A program made the position numbers and the translations under genes. From Candidatus Sulfopaludibacter sp. SbA3 (GTDB lineage: Bacteria; Acidobacteriota; Terriglobia; Bryobacterales; Bryobacteraceae): a stretch of DNA of 34,978 bases. Of this stretch, positions 1 through 8,333 are shown one piece after another; positions within the stretch are counted from its first letter, which is position 1, and every line of letters starts with the position of its first letter. The notes under the pieces were generated by a model. The model saw only the letters and a program-made list of their open reading frames with translations, did no database searches and was not told the origin of the DNA. Location: contig CAMDKT010000002.1 of NCBI GenBank assembly GCA_945900935.1, positions 1 through 34,978 of the forward strand. The letters run 5' to 3'.

Positions 1-186
1 CATGATCATCGCGATTCGTGGCGAGACCGCGATTTATCAGGTCCTGAACGGTCAGGCGGAGAAAGATTCGAGTATCGGTTGCAACGGCGTTATCCCCGTG
101 GGGCCCTTCGTCGAGTTCGAAATTCGCAAATCGAAGGGGCGTGGGGCGCGGATCGGTACGTGCTTGTTGTTCGGTGGAAGATGTAA
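1..186 (+). CDS. possible 3' end of an unidentified CDS truncated by the window edge (frame 1, ends ...YVLVVRWKM*)
   Basis: Open frame 1 from the window start to TAA at 184-186. No recognisable domain. A competing frame-2 ORF (2..418) overlaps smc. Confidence 0.2.
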   Translation, partial: HDHRDSWRDRDLSGPERSGGERFEYRLQRRYPRGALRRVRNSQIEGAWGADRYVLVVRWKM

Positions 187-333
187 CGCGATATATAGTG
201 GTGTGCCGAAAAGCAATACAAAGGAGAGTGGGTACGGTGCTTGCGTTTCGGATGGATTGCACGTATTATTGAATCTCCCCCCGAGCGTTATGGCAAGTGC
301 TGTAGCGAACTTTATGTATGAGGGGAACTCGCG

Positions 334-3300
334 TTGCTTAAACTCAAGCGTGTTGAAATCCAGGGATTCAAATCCTTTGCGGACCGCCAGGAACTGCGAT
401 TTAACGGTGTCGGCGTAGTCGCCGTGGTTGGTCCGAACGGATGCGGCAAGTCCAACCTCAGTGATGCCATCAGTTGGGTTCTCGGCGAGCAAAGCGCCAA
501 GAGCCTCCGCGGCGCCCGCATGGAAGATGTGATCTTCGCCGGGACCCGCGACCGCAAGCCGCTGGGCATGGCGAGTGTCACGATGACGCTGTTCGACCCG
601 ACGTATGAAGTGGAACTCCCCGCGCTGGAGCCGCAGCAGCCGGTGGAAGGCGAATCGGCCTCTGTTACCGCCGCCAAAGTGCAGCACGCGCAGAAAGAGC
701 GTCGGCACGAAATCACCATCACGCGCCGCTTGTTCCGTTCCGGCGAAAGCGAATATCTGATCGATGGAAAGAACGCGCGGCTGCGCGACATTCAGGACAT
801 CTTTATGGGTACGGGCCTGGGCCCGGAATCGTACGCGATCATTGAGCAAGGCCGCATTGGGCAGATTCTGAGTTCACGGCCGCAGGACCGCCGCGCGGTG
901 ATCGAAGAGGCCGCCGGTGTCACGCGATTCAAGACTAAGCGCCGCTTGGCCGAAGCCAAGTTGGATGGCGCGAAGCAGAACCTGACTCGCGTTTTCGACA
1001 TTCTGGAAGAGGTCACGCGACAGGTCAATTCACTGAAGCGGCAGGCCGCCAAAGCCGAACGCTACGTGAAGCTGCGCGAGGAGATGGTCACCCATCTGCG
1101 CCTGTTGATTGTCGGGAAGTATAAGACGCTGGAACGGGAAGCGTCAAAAGCGGCGATTGAAATGAGCCAGGCGGCGGCGGCGTTTGAGACGCTCGGCGTT
1201 GATCTGCGCGCGAAGGAAACGGAATACACGGCGCTGCAGCAGACCTGCTATCAGCACGAAGAAGCACTGACGGCGCAGCGCAAAGAGCTGGCCGATTTGC
1301 AGATTGAAGCGGAGCGCGCGCGGGGCCGTCTGAACAGCCAATCGCAGCAGGTGGCGTCGATCGAACAGCGGCTGGCCGGGGGCGAAAACGAATCGCAGGA
1401 AGTGGAAAAGCGGCTGGCGGCGATGGAGTCCGACGTCGAAAGGCACCGCGCCTCGCTGGAGGAAGCGTCGGCGAATGCGAATGAAGCGCGCGAACGGCTG
1501 CGCGTGAAAAGCGAAGAGCGCGAACAGTTCCAGGGCCAGTTGCGCATGCGGGAACAGGGGTTGGAAGCGGCTCGTCAGCAAGTGTTGCGTCTGTTGGGCG
1601 AAGCGTCGGCGATGCGCAATCAGTTGGCGCAAATCGAAGAGTACTTGGCGTCCAATGAGCGGGATCGTGTCCGCGCCCGCAAAGAGGAAGAAGGCGCCAC
1701 CGCCGATCTGGCGCGGCTTGCCGAACAGCGCCGGCAGTTGCAGGAAAAGCTGGGCGACCGGCAGATGCAGCTCGAGTCGCTAGCGGATCAAAAGAAGAGA
1801 GTGGAAGAGGAGTTGCTTGGACGCAAGTCGACACTTGGCGAAGCGCGGCGTCAATTGGAAGCCGTTCGCGCCGAGCTTTCGCGTATCAAGGCCCGAAGGG
1901 ATTCGCTGGAAGAAATTCTGTCGCACCGCGCCTACACAACGGAATCGGTGAAGCGCCTGTTCACGGCGGTGGAACGCGGCCAAACCTCGGCGCTGCAGCC
2001 CTCCGGCGTGTTGGCCGACTTCATTGAAGTGGACCCCGCGTTTGAGAAAGCCGCGGAAGAATTTCTGCACGACGAGCTGGAGTACGTGGTGGTGAAGGAC
2101 TGGTCGCAAGCCGACAGCGGTATCGATCTGATGCGCGGCGATCTGGATGGCCGGGCGACGTTCCTGGTGCAGCCCGAACTCGAGGACAAGTACGCCACCG
2201 CTCTGGCGATGGAGCCGCCGATTGGCCCGGAGACCGGGATTATCGGGCGCTTGAGCAACTATCTCAAAATGACCAACGGCCTGACCAAGGCCCCAGCCGA
2301 ACTGCTGCCGCGCCTGTCGCGGTGCTATCTGGTTCAGGACCGCGCGGCGGCTCAACGGCTGGCGGGCCAGTATCCGGATATTTTTTTCCTGTTGCCGGAC
2401 GGCGTTTGTTACCACGGCCACGCCGTCAGCGGCGGACGCAAGACCGGTTCCGGCCCGCTGGGTTTGAAGCGTGAGCTGCGGGAATTGACGGGCACGGTAG
2501 CGACGAAACAGAAAGCGTTTGAGGGTACGCAGCAGCAGATCGGCGAGTTGGAACACGCCATTCAGACGCTGAGCGAAGAGCAGGAAAAGGTTCGTCAGCA
2601 GCAACAGCGGGAAGAGAGAGAAGCGTTGGCGCTGGATCACGAAATGCGCCGTATGGGCGAGGAGACCAACCGTTCCAACGCCCGTTTATCGGCGGCCCGT
2701 TTAGAACTCGAACGCCTGGAGCGAGACGCCCAGCGCTCGGCCGGCCAGAAGGATGAAAAACAACGCCTGCACGCGGAGAAGGAAGAAGCACGCTCCCTGA
2801 AAGAGAAGGAATTGGAGAGCGGCCGCGGCGAACTCGATTTGCTGCGGGAGTCGGTCCAGCAGGTGTCGGAGGAGCATTCGGTTTTGCGGGTGCAATTGGC
2901 CTCGCTGGACGAGCGGCAGCGCAGTGAGGCGGCCGCCCGGCAACGGGTGGAATCGCAGATTGGCGAATTGACTCGACGCCGCGGCGCGATTGCGGCGGAG
3001 TTGGAGCGCCTTGGCTTGGATCGCACGCGCCTGTTGAACGACAACATGGAGTTGGACTCCATGTTGAATCTGCTCCAGGAAGAGATTCTGCGGTTGCAGG
3101 GGCTGGTGCAGTTGGCCGCGCGGCAGGATCACGAGATGCGAGCGCGGCTAGCCGCGATTGACGAGGCGTTGAAGGCGCATCGCATCGCGGTGCAGGAAGC
3201 GCAGGATCGGCGGACGCAGATTGAAATCCATCTGGTTCAGTTGCAGTCTGATTTGAGGCATTTGGACGAAAATGCGCGGAAGGATCTGGGGGCGCTGGCC

Positions 3301-4050
3301 AGCGAACTGGTTCGGGATGACGATCCGGAACTGGATGAACTGGCGTTGGGCGAACTCGACGCCAAGTATACAGAGGTGCGCGGGCGGATTGAGGCGCTGG
3401 GCGCAGTCAACCCGCAGGCGTTGGAAGAGTACACCGAAGCCGAGCTTCGCTTCAATTTCCTGAACACGCAGCGGCAGGATTTGCTCGACTCCATTCGCGA
3501 CACGGAGAAGGCGATTCAGGAGATCGACGTTGAATCGCGCAAGCGTTTCGCCGAGGCCTTTGAAGCTGTGAACGCGCAGTTCAAGGAGATCTTTAAGACG
3601 CTGTTCGGCGGCGGTCACGCGGAGATGCGGCTGACCGATGAAACTAACATCGGCGAGTGCGGCATTGAGATGATCGCCTCGCCTCCCGGCAAGCGGCTGC
3701 AAAACGTTTTGCTGCTTTCCGGCGGTGAGAAATCGCTGACGGCGATGGCGCTGTTGATGGCCATCTTCAAGTATCAACCCAGCCCGTTCTGCATCCTGGA
3801 CGAAGTGGATGCGCCGCTCGACGAAGCCAATACCGGACGGCTCGCGCGGCTGTTAAAAGAAATGGCGTCGGAGACCCAATTCATCGTGATTACGCACGCC
3901 AAGCGCACGATGGAGGCGGCTCAGACGCTGTACGGAGTCACGATGGAGGAGCCGGGCGTTTCCAAGCTCGTCTCAGTGAAATTCCATCCGCACAACCAAG
4001 TTCCGCCACTCTCCCCCGAGTCTCGCAGGACCCCGGCGATGGCCCAATAA
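334..4050 (+). CDS. smc: chromosome segregation protein SMC
   Basis: 1238 aa. N-terminal 'LKRVEIQGFKSFADRQELRF...VVGPNGCGKSNLSDAISWVLGEQSAKSLRG' (Walker A), long coiled coils, hinge region, C-terminal 'LLLSGGEKSLTAMALLMAIFKYQPSPFCILDEVDAPLDEANTGRL' (signature and Walker B). TTG start. Confidence 0.97.
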   Translation: MLKLKRVEIQGFKSFADRQELRFNGVGVVAVVGPNGCGKSNLSDAISWVLGEQSAKSLRGARMEDVIFAGTRDRKPLGMASVTMTLFDPTYEVELPALEPQQPVEGESASVTAAKVQHAQKERRHEITITRRLFRSGESEYLIDGKNARLRDIQDIFMGTGLGPESYAIIEQGRIGQILSSRPQDRRAVIEEAAGVTRFKTKRRLAEAKLDGAKQNLTRVFDILEEVTRQVNSLKRQAAKAERYVKLREEMVTHLRLLIVGKYKTLEREASKAAIEMSQAAAAFETLGVDLRAKETEYTALQQTCYQHEEALTAQRKELADLQIEAERARGRLNSQSQQVASIEQRLAGGENESQEVEKRLAAMESDVERHRASLEEASANANEARERLRVKSEEREQFQGQLRMREQGLEAARQQVLRLLGEASAMRNQLAQIEEYLASNERDRVRARKEEEGATADLARLAEQRRQLQEKLGDRQMQLESLADQKKRVEEELLGRKSTLGEARRQLEAVRAELSRIKARRDSLEEILSHRAYTTESVKRLFTAVERGQTSALQPSGVLADFIEVDPAFEKAAEEFLHDELEYVVVKDWSQADSGIDLMRGDLDGRATFLVQPELEDKYATALAMEPPIGPETGIIGRLSNYLKMTNGLTKAPAELLPRLSRCYLVQDRAAAQRLAGQYPDIFFLLPDGVCYHGHAVSGGRKTGSGPLGLKRELRELTGTVATKQKAFEGTQQQIGELEHAIQTLSEEQEKVRQQQQREEREALALDHEMRRMGEETNRSNARLSAARLELERLERDAQRSAGQKDEKQRLHAEKEEARSLKEKELESGRGELDLLRESVQQVSEEHSVLRVQLASLDERQRSEAAARQRVESQIGELTRRRGAIAAELERLGLDRTRLLNDNMELDSMLNLLQEEILRLQGLVQLAARQDHEMRARLAAIDEALKAHRIAVQEAQDRRTQIEIHLVQLQSDLRHLDENARKDLGALASELVRDDDPELDELALGELDAKYTEVRGRIEALGAVNPQALEEYTEAELRFNFLNTQRQDLLDSIRDTEKAIQEIDVESRKRFAEAFEAVNAQFKEIFKTLFGGGHAEMRLTDETNIGECGIEMIASPPGKRLQNVLLLSGGEKSLTAMALLMAIFKYQPSPFCILDEVDAPLDEANTGRLARLLKEMASETQFIVITHAKRTMEAAQTLYGVTMEEPGVSKLVSVKFHPHNQVPPLSPESRRTPAMAQ

Positions 4051-4082
4051 AGGCCTATAAGACCAGCGTCCTGTGAGTATCC

Positions 4083-4118
4083 GCGCGCGCGGCGATTAGC
4101 GCCGCGCGCGCCCAGTTT
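4083..4118 (+). terminator. strong GC hairpin after smc, probable terminator
   Basis: Perfect 12-bp stem GCGCGCGCGGCG (4083-4094) / CGCCGCGCGCGC (4100-4111), 5-nt loop ATTAG, followed by CCAGTTTTG. Confidence 0.65.
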
Positions 4119-4131
4119 TGTATTCTATTGA

Positions 4132-5061
4132 ATGATGCTTATTCGCTCCTTTCTCACCCTCTCCCTATTTGCATTCGTCGTGACGGCGCAGCCGCCGGTG
4201 GACCCGGCGAAGCCGCCCGCGGCCGCCAAGCCGGTCGAGCCGAAGCCGGTCGTGGCCGCTAAACCGGTCGTGGCCGCTAAGCCGGTCGTGGCTGCTAAAC
4301 CGGTCGTGGCCGCTAAACCGGTCGTGGCCGCTAAGCCGGTCGTAGCTGCTAAACCGGTCGTGGCTGCTAAACCGGTCGTGGCAGCTGCTCCCGTCGCGCC
4401 GCCCAAGCCCGCTCGCGACCCCGGCCTATACGGCACGCTCTCGATCAGCCATGGCACGACGCCCATCGGCAACATTGTCTTCAAGTTCTACGAAAAGGAA
4501 TCGCCGATAACGGTGAAGAACTTCGTCGATCTCGCGCAGGGCCGCAAGGAATGGATGAATCCGAAAACAGGCACGCGCGTGAAAGCGCCGCTGTTCAACG
4601 GCCTGACGTTTCATCGCGTGATACCCGATTTTATGATTCAGGGCGGGGATCCGCAGGGCAACGGAATGGGCGGAACGGACGCGATTCCGGACGAGTTCCA
4701 TCCGACATTGCGCTTTGATATTTCCGGACGCTTGGCCATGGCCAACGCCGGTCCCGGCACCGGTTCCAGTCAGTTTTTCATCACGGAAGGAACGCCGAGC
4801 CATTTGAACGGCCGGCACACGATTTTCGGGCAGGTTATCGAAGGAATGGACCTCGTCGCGAAGATCGCCCGCTTCCCGCGCGGCCCTGGCGATAAGCCGG
4901 ATACGCCGGTTCGGATGAGCCGTGTTGTGATCACTCGCTACGCTGATCCGAACGCGCCCAAGCCGCCCGCGCCGGCCGTGAAGAAGGCTGCGCCCGCAGT
5001 TGCTAAGCCGACGGTTCCGGCTGTGAAGCCCGCTGCGCCGGCCGCGGCGAAAAAGGGCTGA
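4132..5061 (+). CDS. secreted cyclophilin-type peptidyl-prolyl cis-trans isomerase with KPVVAA repeat linker
   Basis: Signal peptide-like N-terminus, (KPVVAA)x8, then cyclophilin core 'FKFYEKESPITVKNFVDLAQG...FNGLTFHRVIPDFMIQGGDPQGNGMGG...LAMANAGPGTGSSQFFITEGTPSHLNGRHTIFGQVIEGMDLV'. Pro/Ala/Lys-rich C-tail. Confidence 0.93.
   Translation: MMLIRSFLTLSLFAFVVTAQPPVDPAKPPAAAKPVEPKPVVAAKPVVAAKPVVAAKPVVAAKPVVAAKPVVAAKPVVAAKPVVAAAPVAPPKPARDPGLYGTLSISHGTTPIGNIVFKFYEKESPITVKNFVDLAQGRKEWMNPKTGTRVKAPLFNGLTFHRVIPDFMIQGGDPQGNGMGGTDAIPDEFHPTLRFDISGRLAMANAGPGTGSSQFFITEGTPSHLNGRHTIFGQVIEGMDLVAKIARFPRGPGDKPDTPVRMSRVVITRYADPNAPKPPAPAVKKAAPAVAKPTVPAVKPAAPAAAKKG
4243..4386 (+). repeat. 8 x 18-bp in-frame tandem repeat (AARCCGGTCGTGGCYGCT) encoding KPVVAA
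   Basis: Eight consecutive 18-nt units read directly. Differences are AAA/AAG, GCC/GCT, one GTA and a terminal GCA GCT. Confidence 0.95.
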
Positions 5062-5405
5062 GGCTTACGGCCATGCGCCCAGCAGAACGAGTTCGTGCCG
5101 AAGTGCAAGCCGACGCACGTCGTTCAGGGCAAGTACTTCAACCGTAGCGCGCCCGGTCGGCGTTTTTCCTTTAATCGAAAGGTTCAGAATGCGAAAGTGA
5201 TCGTGCCACCCGTCTCGCCGGGGGTGAGAGAGCGGCACGATCTCATTACTCAAAGGGTCGATTCCTGTGGGGTCCGTCCGGACCGCCATGCTTCCTGGCG
5301 ACGACGTGTTCGATGTGATGCGTGAAAGGACTCAACTGCTGCCGCGGCAGACAGTATTCACAGCGATCACCCGGTACTTGACAAATTCCCGCGTCGCGGA
5401 ACTCG
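5062..5405 (-). pseudogene. degraded HNH endonuclease
   Basis: Minus-strand fragments in different frames: 'LRVASSATREFVKYR', then 'GDRCEYCLPRQQLSPFTHHIEHVVARKHGGPD', then 'TDPTGIDPLSNEIVPLSHPRRDGWHDHFRILNLSIKGKTPTGRATVEVLALNDVRRLALRHELVLLGAWP'. The segment that normally carries '..NLALAC..CN..KGPN' is missing. Confidence 0.8.
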
Positions 5406-5411
5406 CCACTC

Positions 5412-5651
5412 TCAGCCGTTCGACGTCAGCTTCCGCTGTGCCTTAAGCTTTAAGATAGCGATGAAGTCAGCGGCGTTGATTAGTGCTTCGTAATTGGCCC
5501 GCTCCACCGCGGCTAGCACTCCCTTGTTGGCGCGCCGGGCAAGCAGTTCTACCCGTTTCCGCACCGAGGCGGTGATGCCAAATTCGACCACACGTTGGGC
5601 GGACTCCGCGTCAAGGCATTGGGTGAATGGGTCCAGTGCTGTGTGGCTCAT
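5412..5651 (-). CDS. small hypothetical protein of the kind found directly upstream of HNH endonuclease genes
   Basis: 79 aa 'MSHTALDPFTQCLDAESAQRVVEFGITASVRKRVELLARRANKGVLAAVERANYEALINAADFIAILKLKAQRKLTSNG'; directly upstream of and co-oriented with the HNH relic. Confidence 0.6.
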   Translation of the reverse strand: MSHTALDPFTQCLDAESAQRVVEFGITASVRKRVELLARRANKGVLAAVERANYEALINAADFIAILKLKAQRKLTSNG

Positions 5652-6132
5652 AGCAAAAAATAACACAGGATTAGGCCGGAGAATTATCCAACGCGCAATC
5701 ACTGAGCGCGAACCAGATGTGTGAGTTCTTGGAGGGAAGCCTCAGTTTACCGCGCCTCGCACTAGCAATCATCGTATGAAAAGCTGACCTCGTTGCCGAA
5801 AGCCACCGAACTTAGCGATACGGAAGCTGCCGCGCGAACGCAAGTGGCCAAAACACCAAAGCGAGGTCAACAAGGGACGCCAACGCAATGCTGCCGGTCT
5901 CTATTGAGTGGTTCTCGAAAAAGAGTAGCGAGCTATATCCATTCGCGGCACCGCAGTGAAGGTTTTTGGCCAGAAGTCAGCGGATGAGCGATGTATTCCG
6001 CTGTGTCCGGAGAACCATCGACGTACAAGGGATGCGCTCGATGTCGCCTGGCCGAAAGTGGGCTCAGCGTCACGCGCGCCACGCTGAAACAAACAGTCTT
6101 TCGCATTGACTTGTAAGTACACTGTATGCACA

Positions 6133-6142
6133 CTAGATCTAG
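6133..6142. promoter_or_regulatory. 10-bp perfect palindrome CTAGATCTAG abutting the toxin start codon; candidate autoregulatory operator
   Basis: Palindrome read directly. Position immediately before ATG at 6143 suggests an operator. A TTGACT box lies at 6106-6111. Confidence 0.3.
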
Positions 6143-6439
6143 ATGATGTCTGATGACATAAGCCGTTTCAACTGGGACGAGCACAACGCCGGACACATCG
6201 GGCAGCACAAGATCCGTCCGGAGGAAGTTGAGCAGGTACTGCTGAACTCGTCCATGCCCGTTGCTGAGGAGATCCACAACGGAGAAGAACGATTCCTGGA
6301 CATCGGCCATACCGAGACAGGGAAGGTGCTTTGGGTGTGGTGGACGTTACGGGATGGCAGGATGCGGCCAGTGACGGCTTGGGCGGCAAGCAGGCAGGAA
6401 CGGGAAGAGTACTACGCAGAGAAAGGAATGGACACATGA
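6143..6439 (+). CDS. BrnT-family type II toxin
   Basis: 'RFNWDEHNAGHIGQHKIRPEEVEQVLLN...GEERFLDIGHTETGKVLWVWWTLRDGRMRPVTAWAASRQEREEYY' matches the BrnT-like pattern. Confidence 0.85.
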   Translation: MMSDDISRFNWDEHNAGHIGQHKIRPEEVEQVLLNSSMPVAEEIHNGEERFLDIGHTETGKVLWVWWTLRDGRMRPVTAWAASRQEREEYYAEKGMDT

Positions 6440-6774
6440 AGAAGGCAAAGCCAATGACGAAGAAAGAGGTCGCCGCGGAGAAGGCGTTCGCGGAGGACGT
6501 GTATAAACGGCGAGACGAATTTAGCCAGAAATTCAGGGCGGTGATAAAAGAGCGAAACACCCAGAGAGCGGCCGGGCGTCCAGTGATGGCTGGCGTTCGG
6601 CCGGAGGCGCTACAGGCGCAAGTTAAGGCGGCGATCGGTGGGTCTCGGCCGGTGACGATCCGGCTCGATGTTCACGACATCGAGCGCGCCGAGCAACAGG
6701 CGACGGCGAAGGGATTGAAGTACCAGACGTATATTAAGATGCTGCTGCACGAGGCGTTGGGGACAGCCCGATAA
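6436..6774 (+). CDS. BrnA/CopG-like antitoxin
   Basis: ATG overlaps the BrnT stop (ATGA). C-terminus 'PVTIRLDVHDIERAEQQATAKGLKYQTYIKMLLHEAL' is ribbon-helix-helix-like. Confidence 0.8.
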   Translation: MKKAKPMTKKEVAAEKAFAEDVYKRRDEFSQKFRAVIKERNTQRAAGRPVMAGVRPEALQAQVKAAIGGSRPVTIRLDVHDIERAEQQATAKGLKYQTYIKMLLHEALGTAR

Positions 6775-6802
6775 GTGGCGGGGCGCAACGCGCCACATTC
6801 AC

Positions 6803-7062
6803 GAGTTACGTCTGCATGAGTTGTCTTTGGTCGCGGTCCCGGCGCAACCGGGCGCGCAGATTCTCGAAGTGCGAAGTCTGGGCGATGCGGCGCGGGTTAT
6901 CGGCGGGTTCGATGCGGAGCGCATGGGCGGGCCGGAGTTGGCGGCGTTGCGGTCTATTGAAACGCATGTAAAACGGTGCTCGAAGGCCACCACGAACCCG
7001 CGCCGGACGCGGCGATACTTGCAGACCTCCGCGACCTGGCGGCGGCGCTGAGGCCGAACTGA
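6803..7062 (+). pseudogene. remnant of HK97-family phage prohead protease (C-terminal part)
   Basis: 'ELRLHELSLVAVPAQPGAQILEVRSLGDAARVIGGF...LAALRSIETHVK', then a frameshift to 'LEGHHEPAPDAAILADLRDLAAALRPN*'. Confidence 0.6.
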
Positions 7063-7269
7063 AACAACCAACCGGGCCTTTTCGGGTCCAACCTGCGAAC
7101 ATACGGGGGCCGTCCGTTAGCGGCCATCGCCCAACCCCACATAGCTTGCCTGAGCAATTGGGCGGGCTTGCTGGCGCAGACCTCCGACCCATCTTCCCCG
7201 GCTTCCATTATGGAATCTGAAGGCGTCTTTCCATCGAGGTCCCACTTTTTCGTTTTTCATCAGGAGGTG

Positions 7270-7506
7270 TCAATTTTTCGACTTGACCACGACTGAAAAG
7301 GCATCGATTTTACCGCGATCGATTTCGAACGAAACCGTGCCAAAGGGCATTGATATCTGGGCTTGCCGATAAGCTTTTATGGCCTTTTCTATCTCGCTTG
7401 GAAAATCCCATTCGAATTTCCGGAATAGCACTTTTGATACCCGTAAGAGTTTTGTTTTGGCTGCCTCTCTGCTCGACGGGTTGTTGTCGTTTACGAGGAG
7501 CTTCAC
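7270..7506 (-). CDS. hypothetical protein
   Basis: 78-aa ORF 'MKLLVNDNNPSSREAAKTKLLRVSKVLFRKFEWDFPSEIEKAIKAYRQAQISMPFGTVSFEIDRGKIDAFSVVVKSKN'; no recognised domain. Confidence 0.35.
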   Translation of the reverse strand: MKLLVNDNNPSSREAAKTKLLRVSKVLFRKFEWDFPSEIEKAIKAYRQAQISMPFGTVSFEIDRGKIDAFSVVVKSKN

Positions 7507-7524
7507 TTCATTCGCCGCGTCCGC

Positions 7525-8182
7525 CTTGACGCCATTGAAAGGGTTCTTCGAGTATGACCACTATACGGCGCTGTTTGAGTCGCTATCGGATCACGTTCGC
7601 CCCGTTCTCAGTTTTGGGTATTACACGGGATGCCGGAGGGGGGAAGTGTTGGGCCTTCGATGGGACCAAGTTGATCTGATTCGCGGAATGGTGCGATTAG
7701 AACCCGGCGAAACGAAGAACGAAGAGTCGCGGGAAATACCGCTCATCGGCGATCTACTGGCCCTATTGAGATTGCGGCGCGAGGAGCGAGATTCACGTTT
7801 CCTGATTGCCCTTGGGTCTTCTTTCACGACGACGGCAAACAGATTCGATCCATCCGAACGGCATGGGAGAACGCCTGCAAGCGCGCCGGACTGTGGAACG
7901 AAACGACAATGAAACCGACGCGCCTATTTCACGACCTCCGGCGCTCCGGCGTGCGCAACTTGGTACGCGCTGGCGTCTCGGAAAAGGTGGCGCAACGAAA
8001 TCTCCGGCCATAAGACGCGGGACGTTTTTGATCGCTACAACATCACTACGCAGGATGATTTATTCGACGCGGTGCCGAAGCAGCAGGAATATCTGGAACG
8101 GCAAAAGGCGGCACACAAGACGGCGGCCCCGGCAGATTGGCACACTATTGGCACACAACGCGAAAAAGCCGCCAAAAACTAA
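7525..8182 (+). pseudogene. tyrosine recombinase/phage integrase, N-truncated and frameshifted
   Basis: Three consecutive frames: 'FFEYDHYTALFESLSDHVRPVLSFGYYTGCRRGEVLGLRWDQVDL...ETKNEESREIPLIGDLLALL', 'FPDCPWVFFHDDGKQIRSIRTAWENACKRAGLWNETTMKPTRLFHDLRRSGVRNLVRAGVSEKVAQ', 'ISGHKTRDVFDRYNITTQDDLFDAV...'. The R, HxxR, H and Y catalytic positions can be identified. Confidence 0.88.
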
Positions 8183-8195
8183 TGGCGGTTTTCCC
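8165..8195. terminator. hairpin at the end of the integrase relic, possibly bidirectional terminator
   Basis: AAAAAGCCGCCA-aaaactaa-TGGCGGTTTT: near-perfect stem with flanking A and T runs. Confidence 0.5.
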
Positions 8196-8215
8196 TTGCA
8201 ATTTATTGACTTTAT

Positions 8216-8302
8216 TGGTGCGGATGGCCGGACTTGAACCGGCACGCCCGTGAGGGCACTGGAACCTAAATCCAGGGCGTCTGCCAATTTCGCCACATCC
8301 GC
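8216..8302 (-). tRNA. tRNA-Leu, anticodon TAG (CCA encoded)
   Basis: Minus strand GCGGATGTGGCGAAATTGGCAGACGCCCTGGATTTAGGTTCCAGTGCCCTCACGGGCGTGCCGGTTCAAGTCCGGCCATCCGCACCA. Acceptor GCGGATG/CATCCGC, anticodon loop TTTAGGT, long variable arm. Confidence 0.93.
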
Positions 8303-8333
8303 ACGCATCTCTAGTTTAACTCACCGCGGGATT

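Noticed and set aside
2-418. 138-aa ORF overlapping the smc start
   Set aside because: Overlaps 85 bp of well-supported smc coding sequence and shows no recognised motif.
1088-3777. Long minus-strand ORFs inside smc
   Set aside because: Shadow ORFs from high-GC codon bias; low-complexity Arg/Ser/Pro-rich translations and no domains.
4243-4386. Possible CRISPR-like repeats
   Set aside because: Contiguous in-frame 18-bp tandem units without spacers; coding minisatellite, not a CRISPR array.
4125-4484. Antisense ORF encoding (GLAATT)n repeats
   Set aside because: Mirror of the KPVVAA coding repeat on the opposite strand; an artefact of the 18-bp repeat in GC-rich DNA.
6775-6796. Hairpin GTGGCG...CGCCAC after brnA
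   Set aside because: Six-bp stem with no T-tract; too weak to call a terminator.
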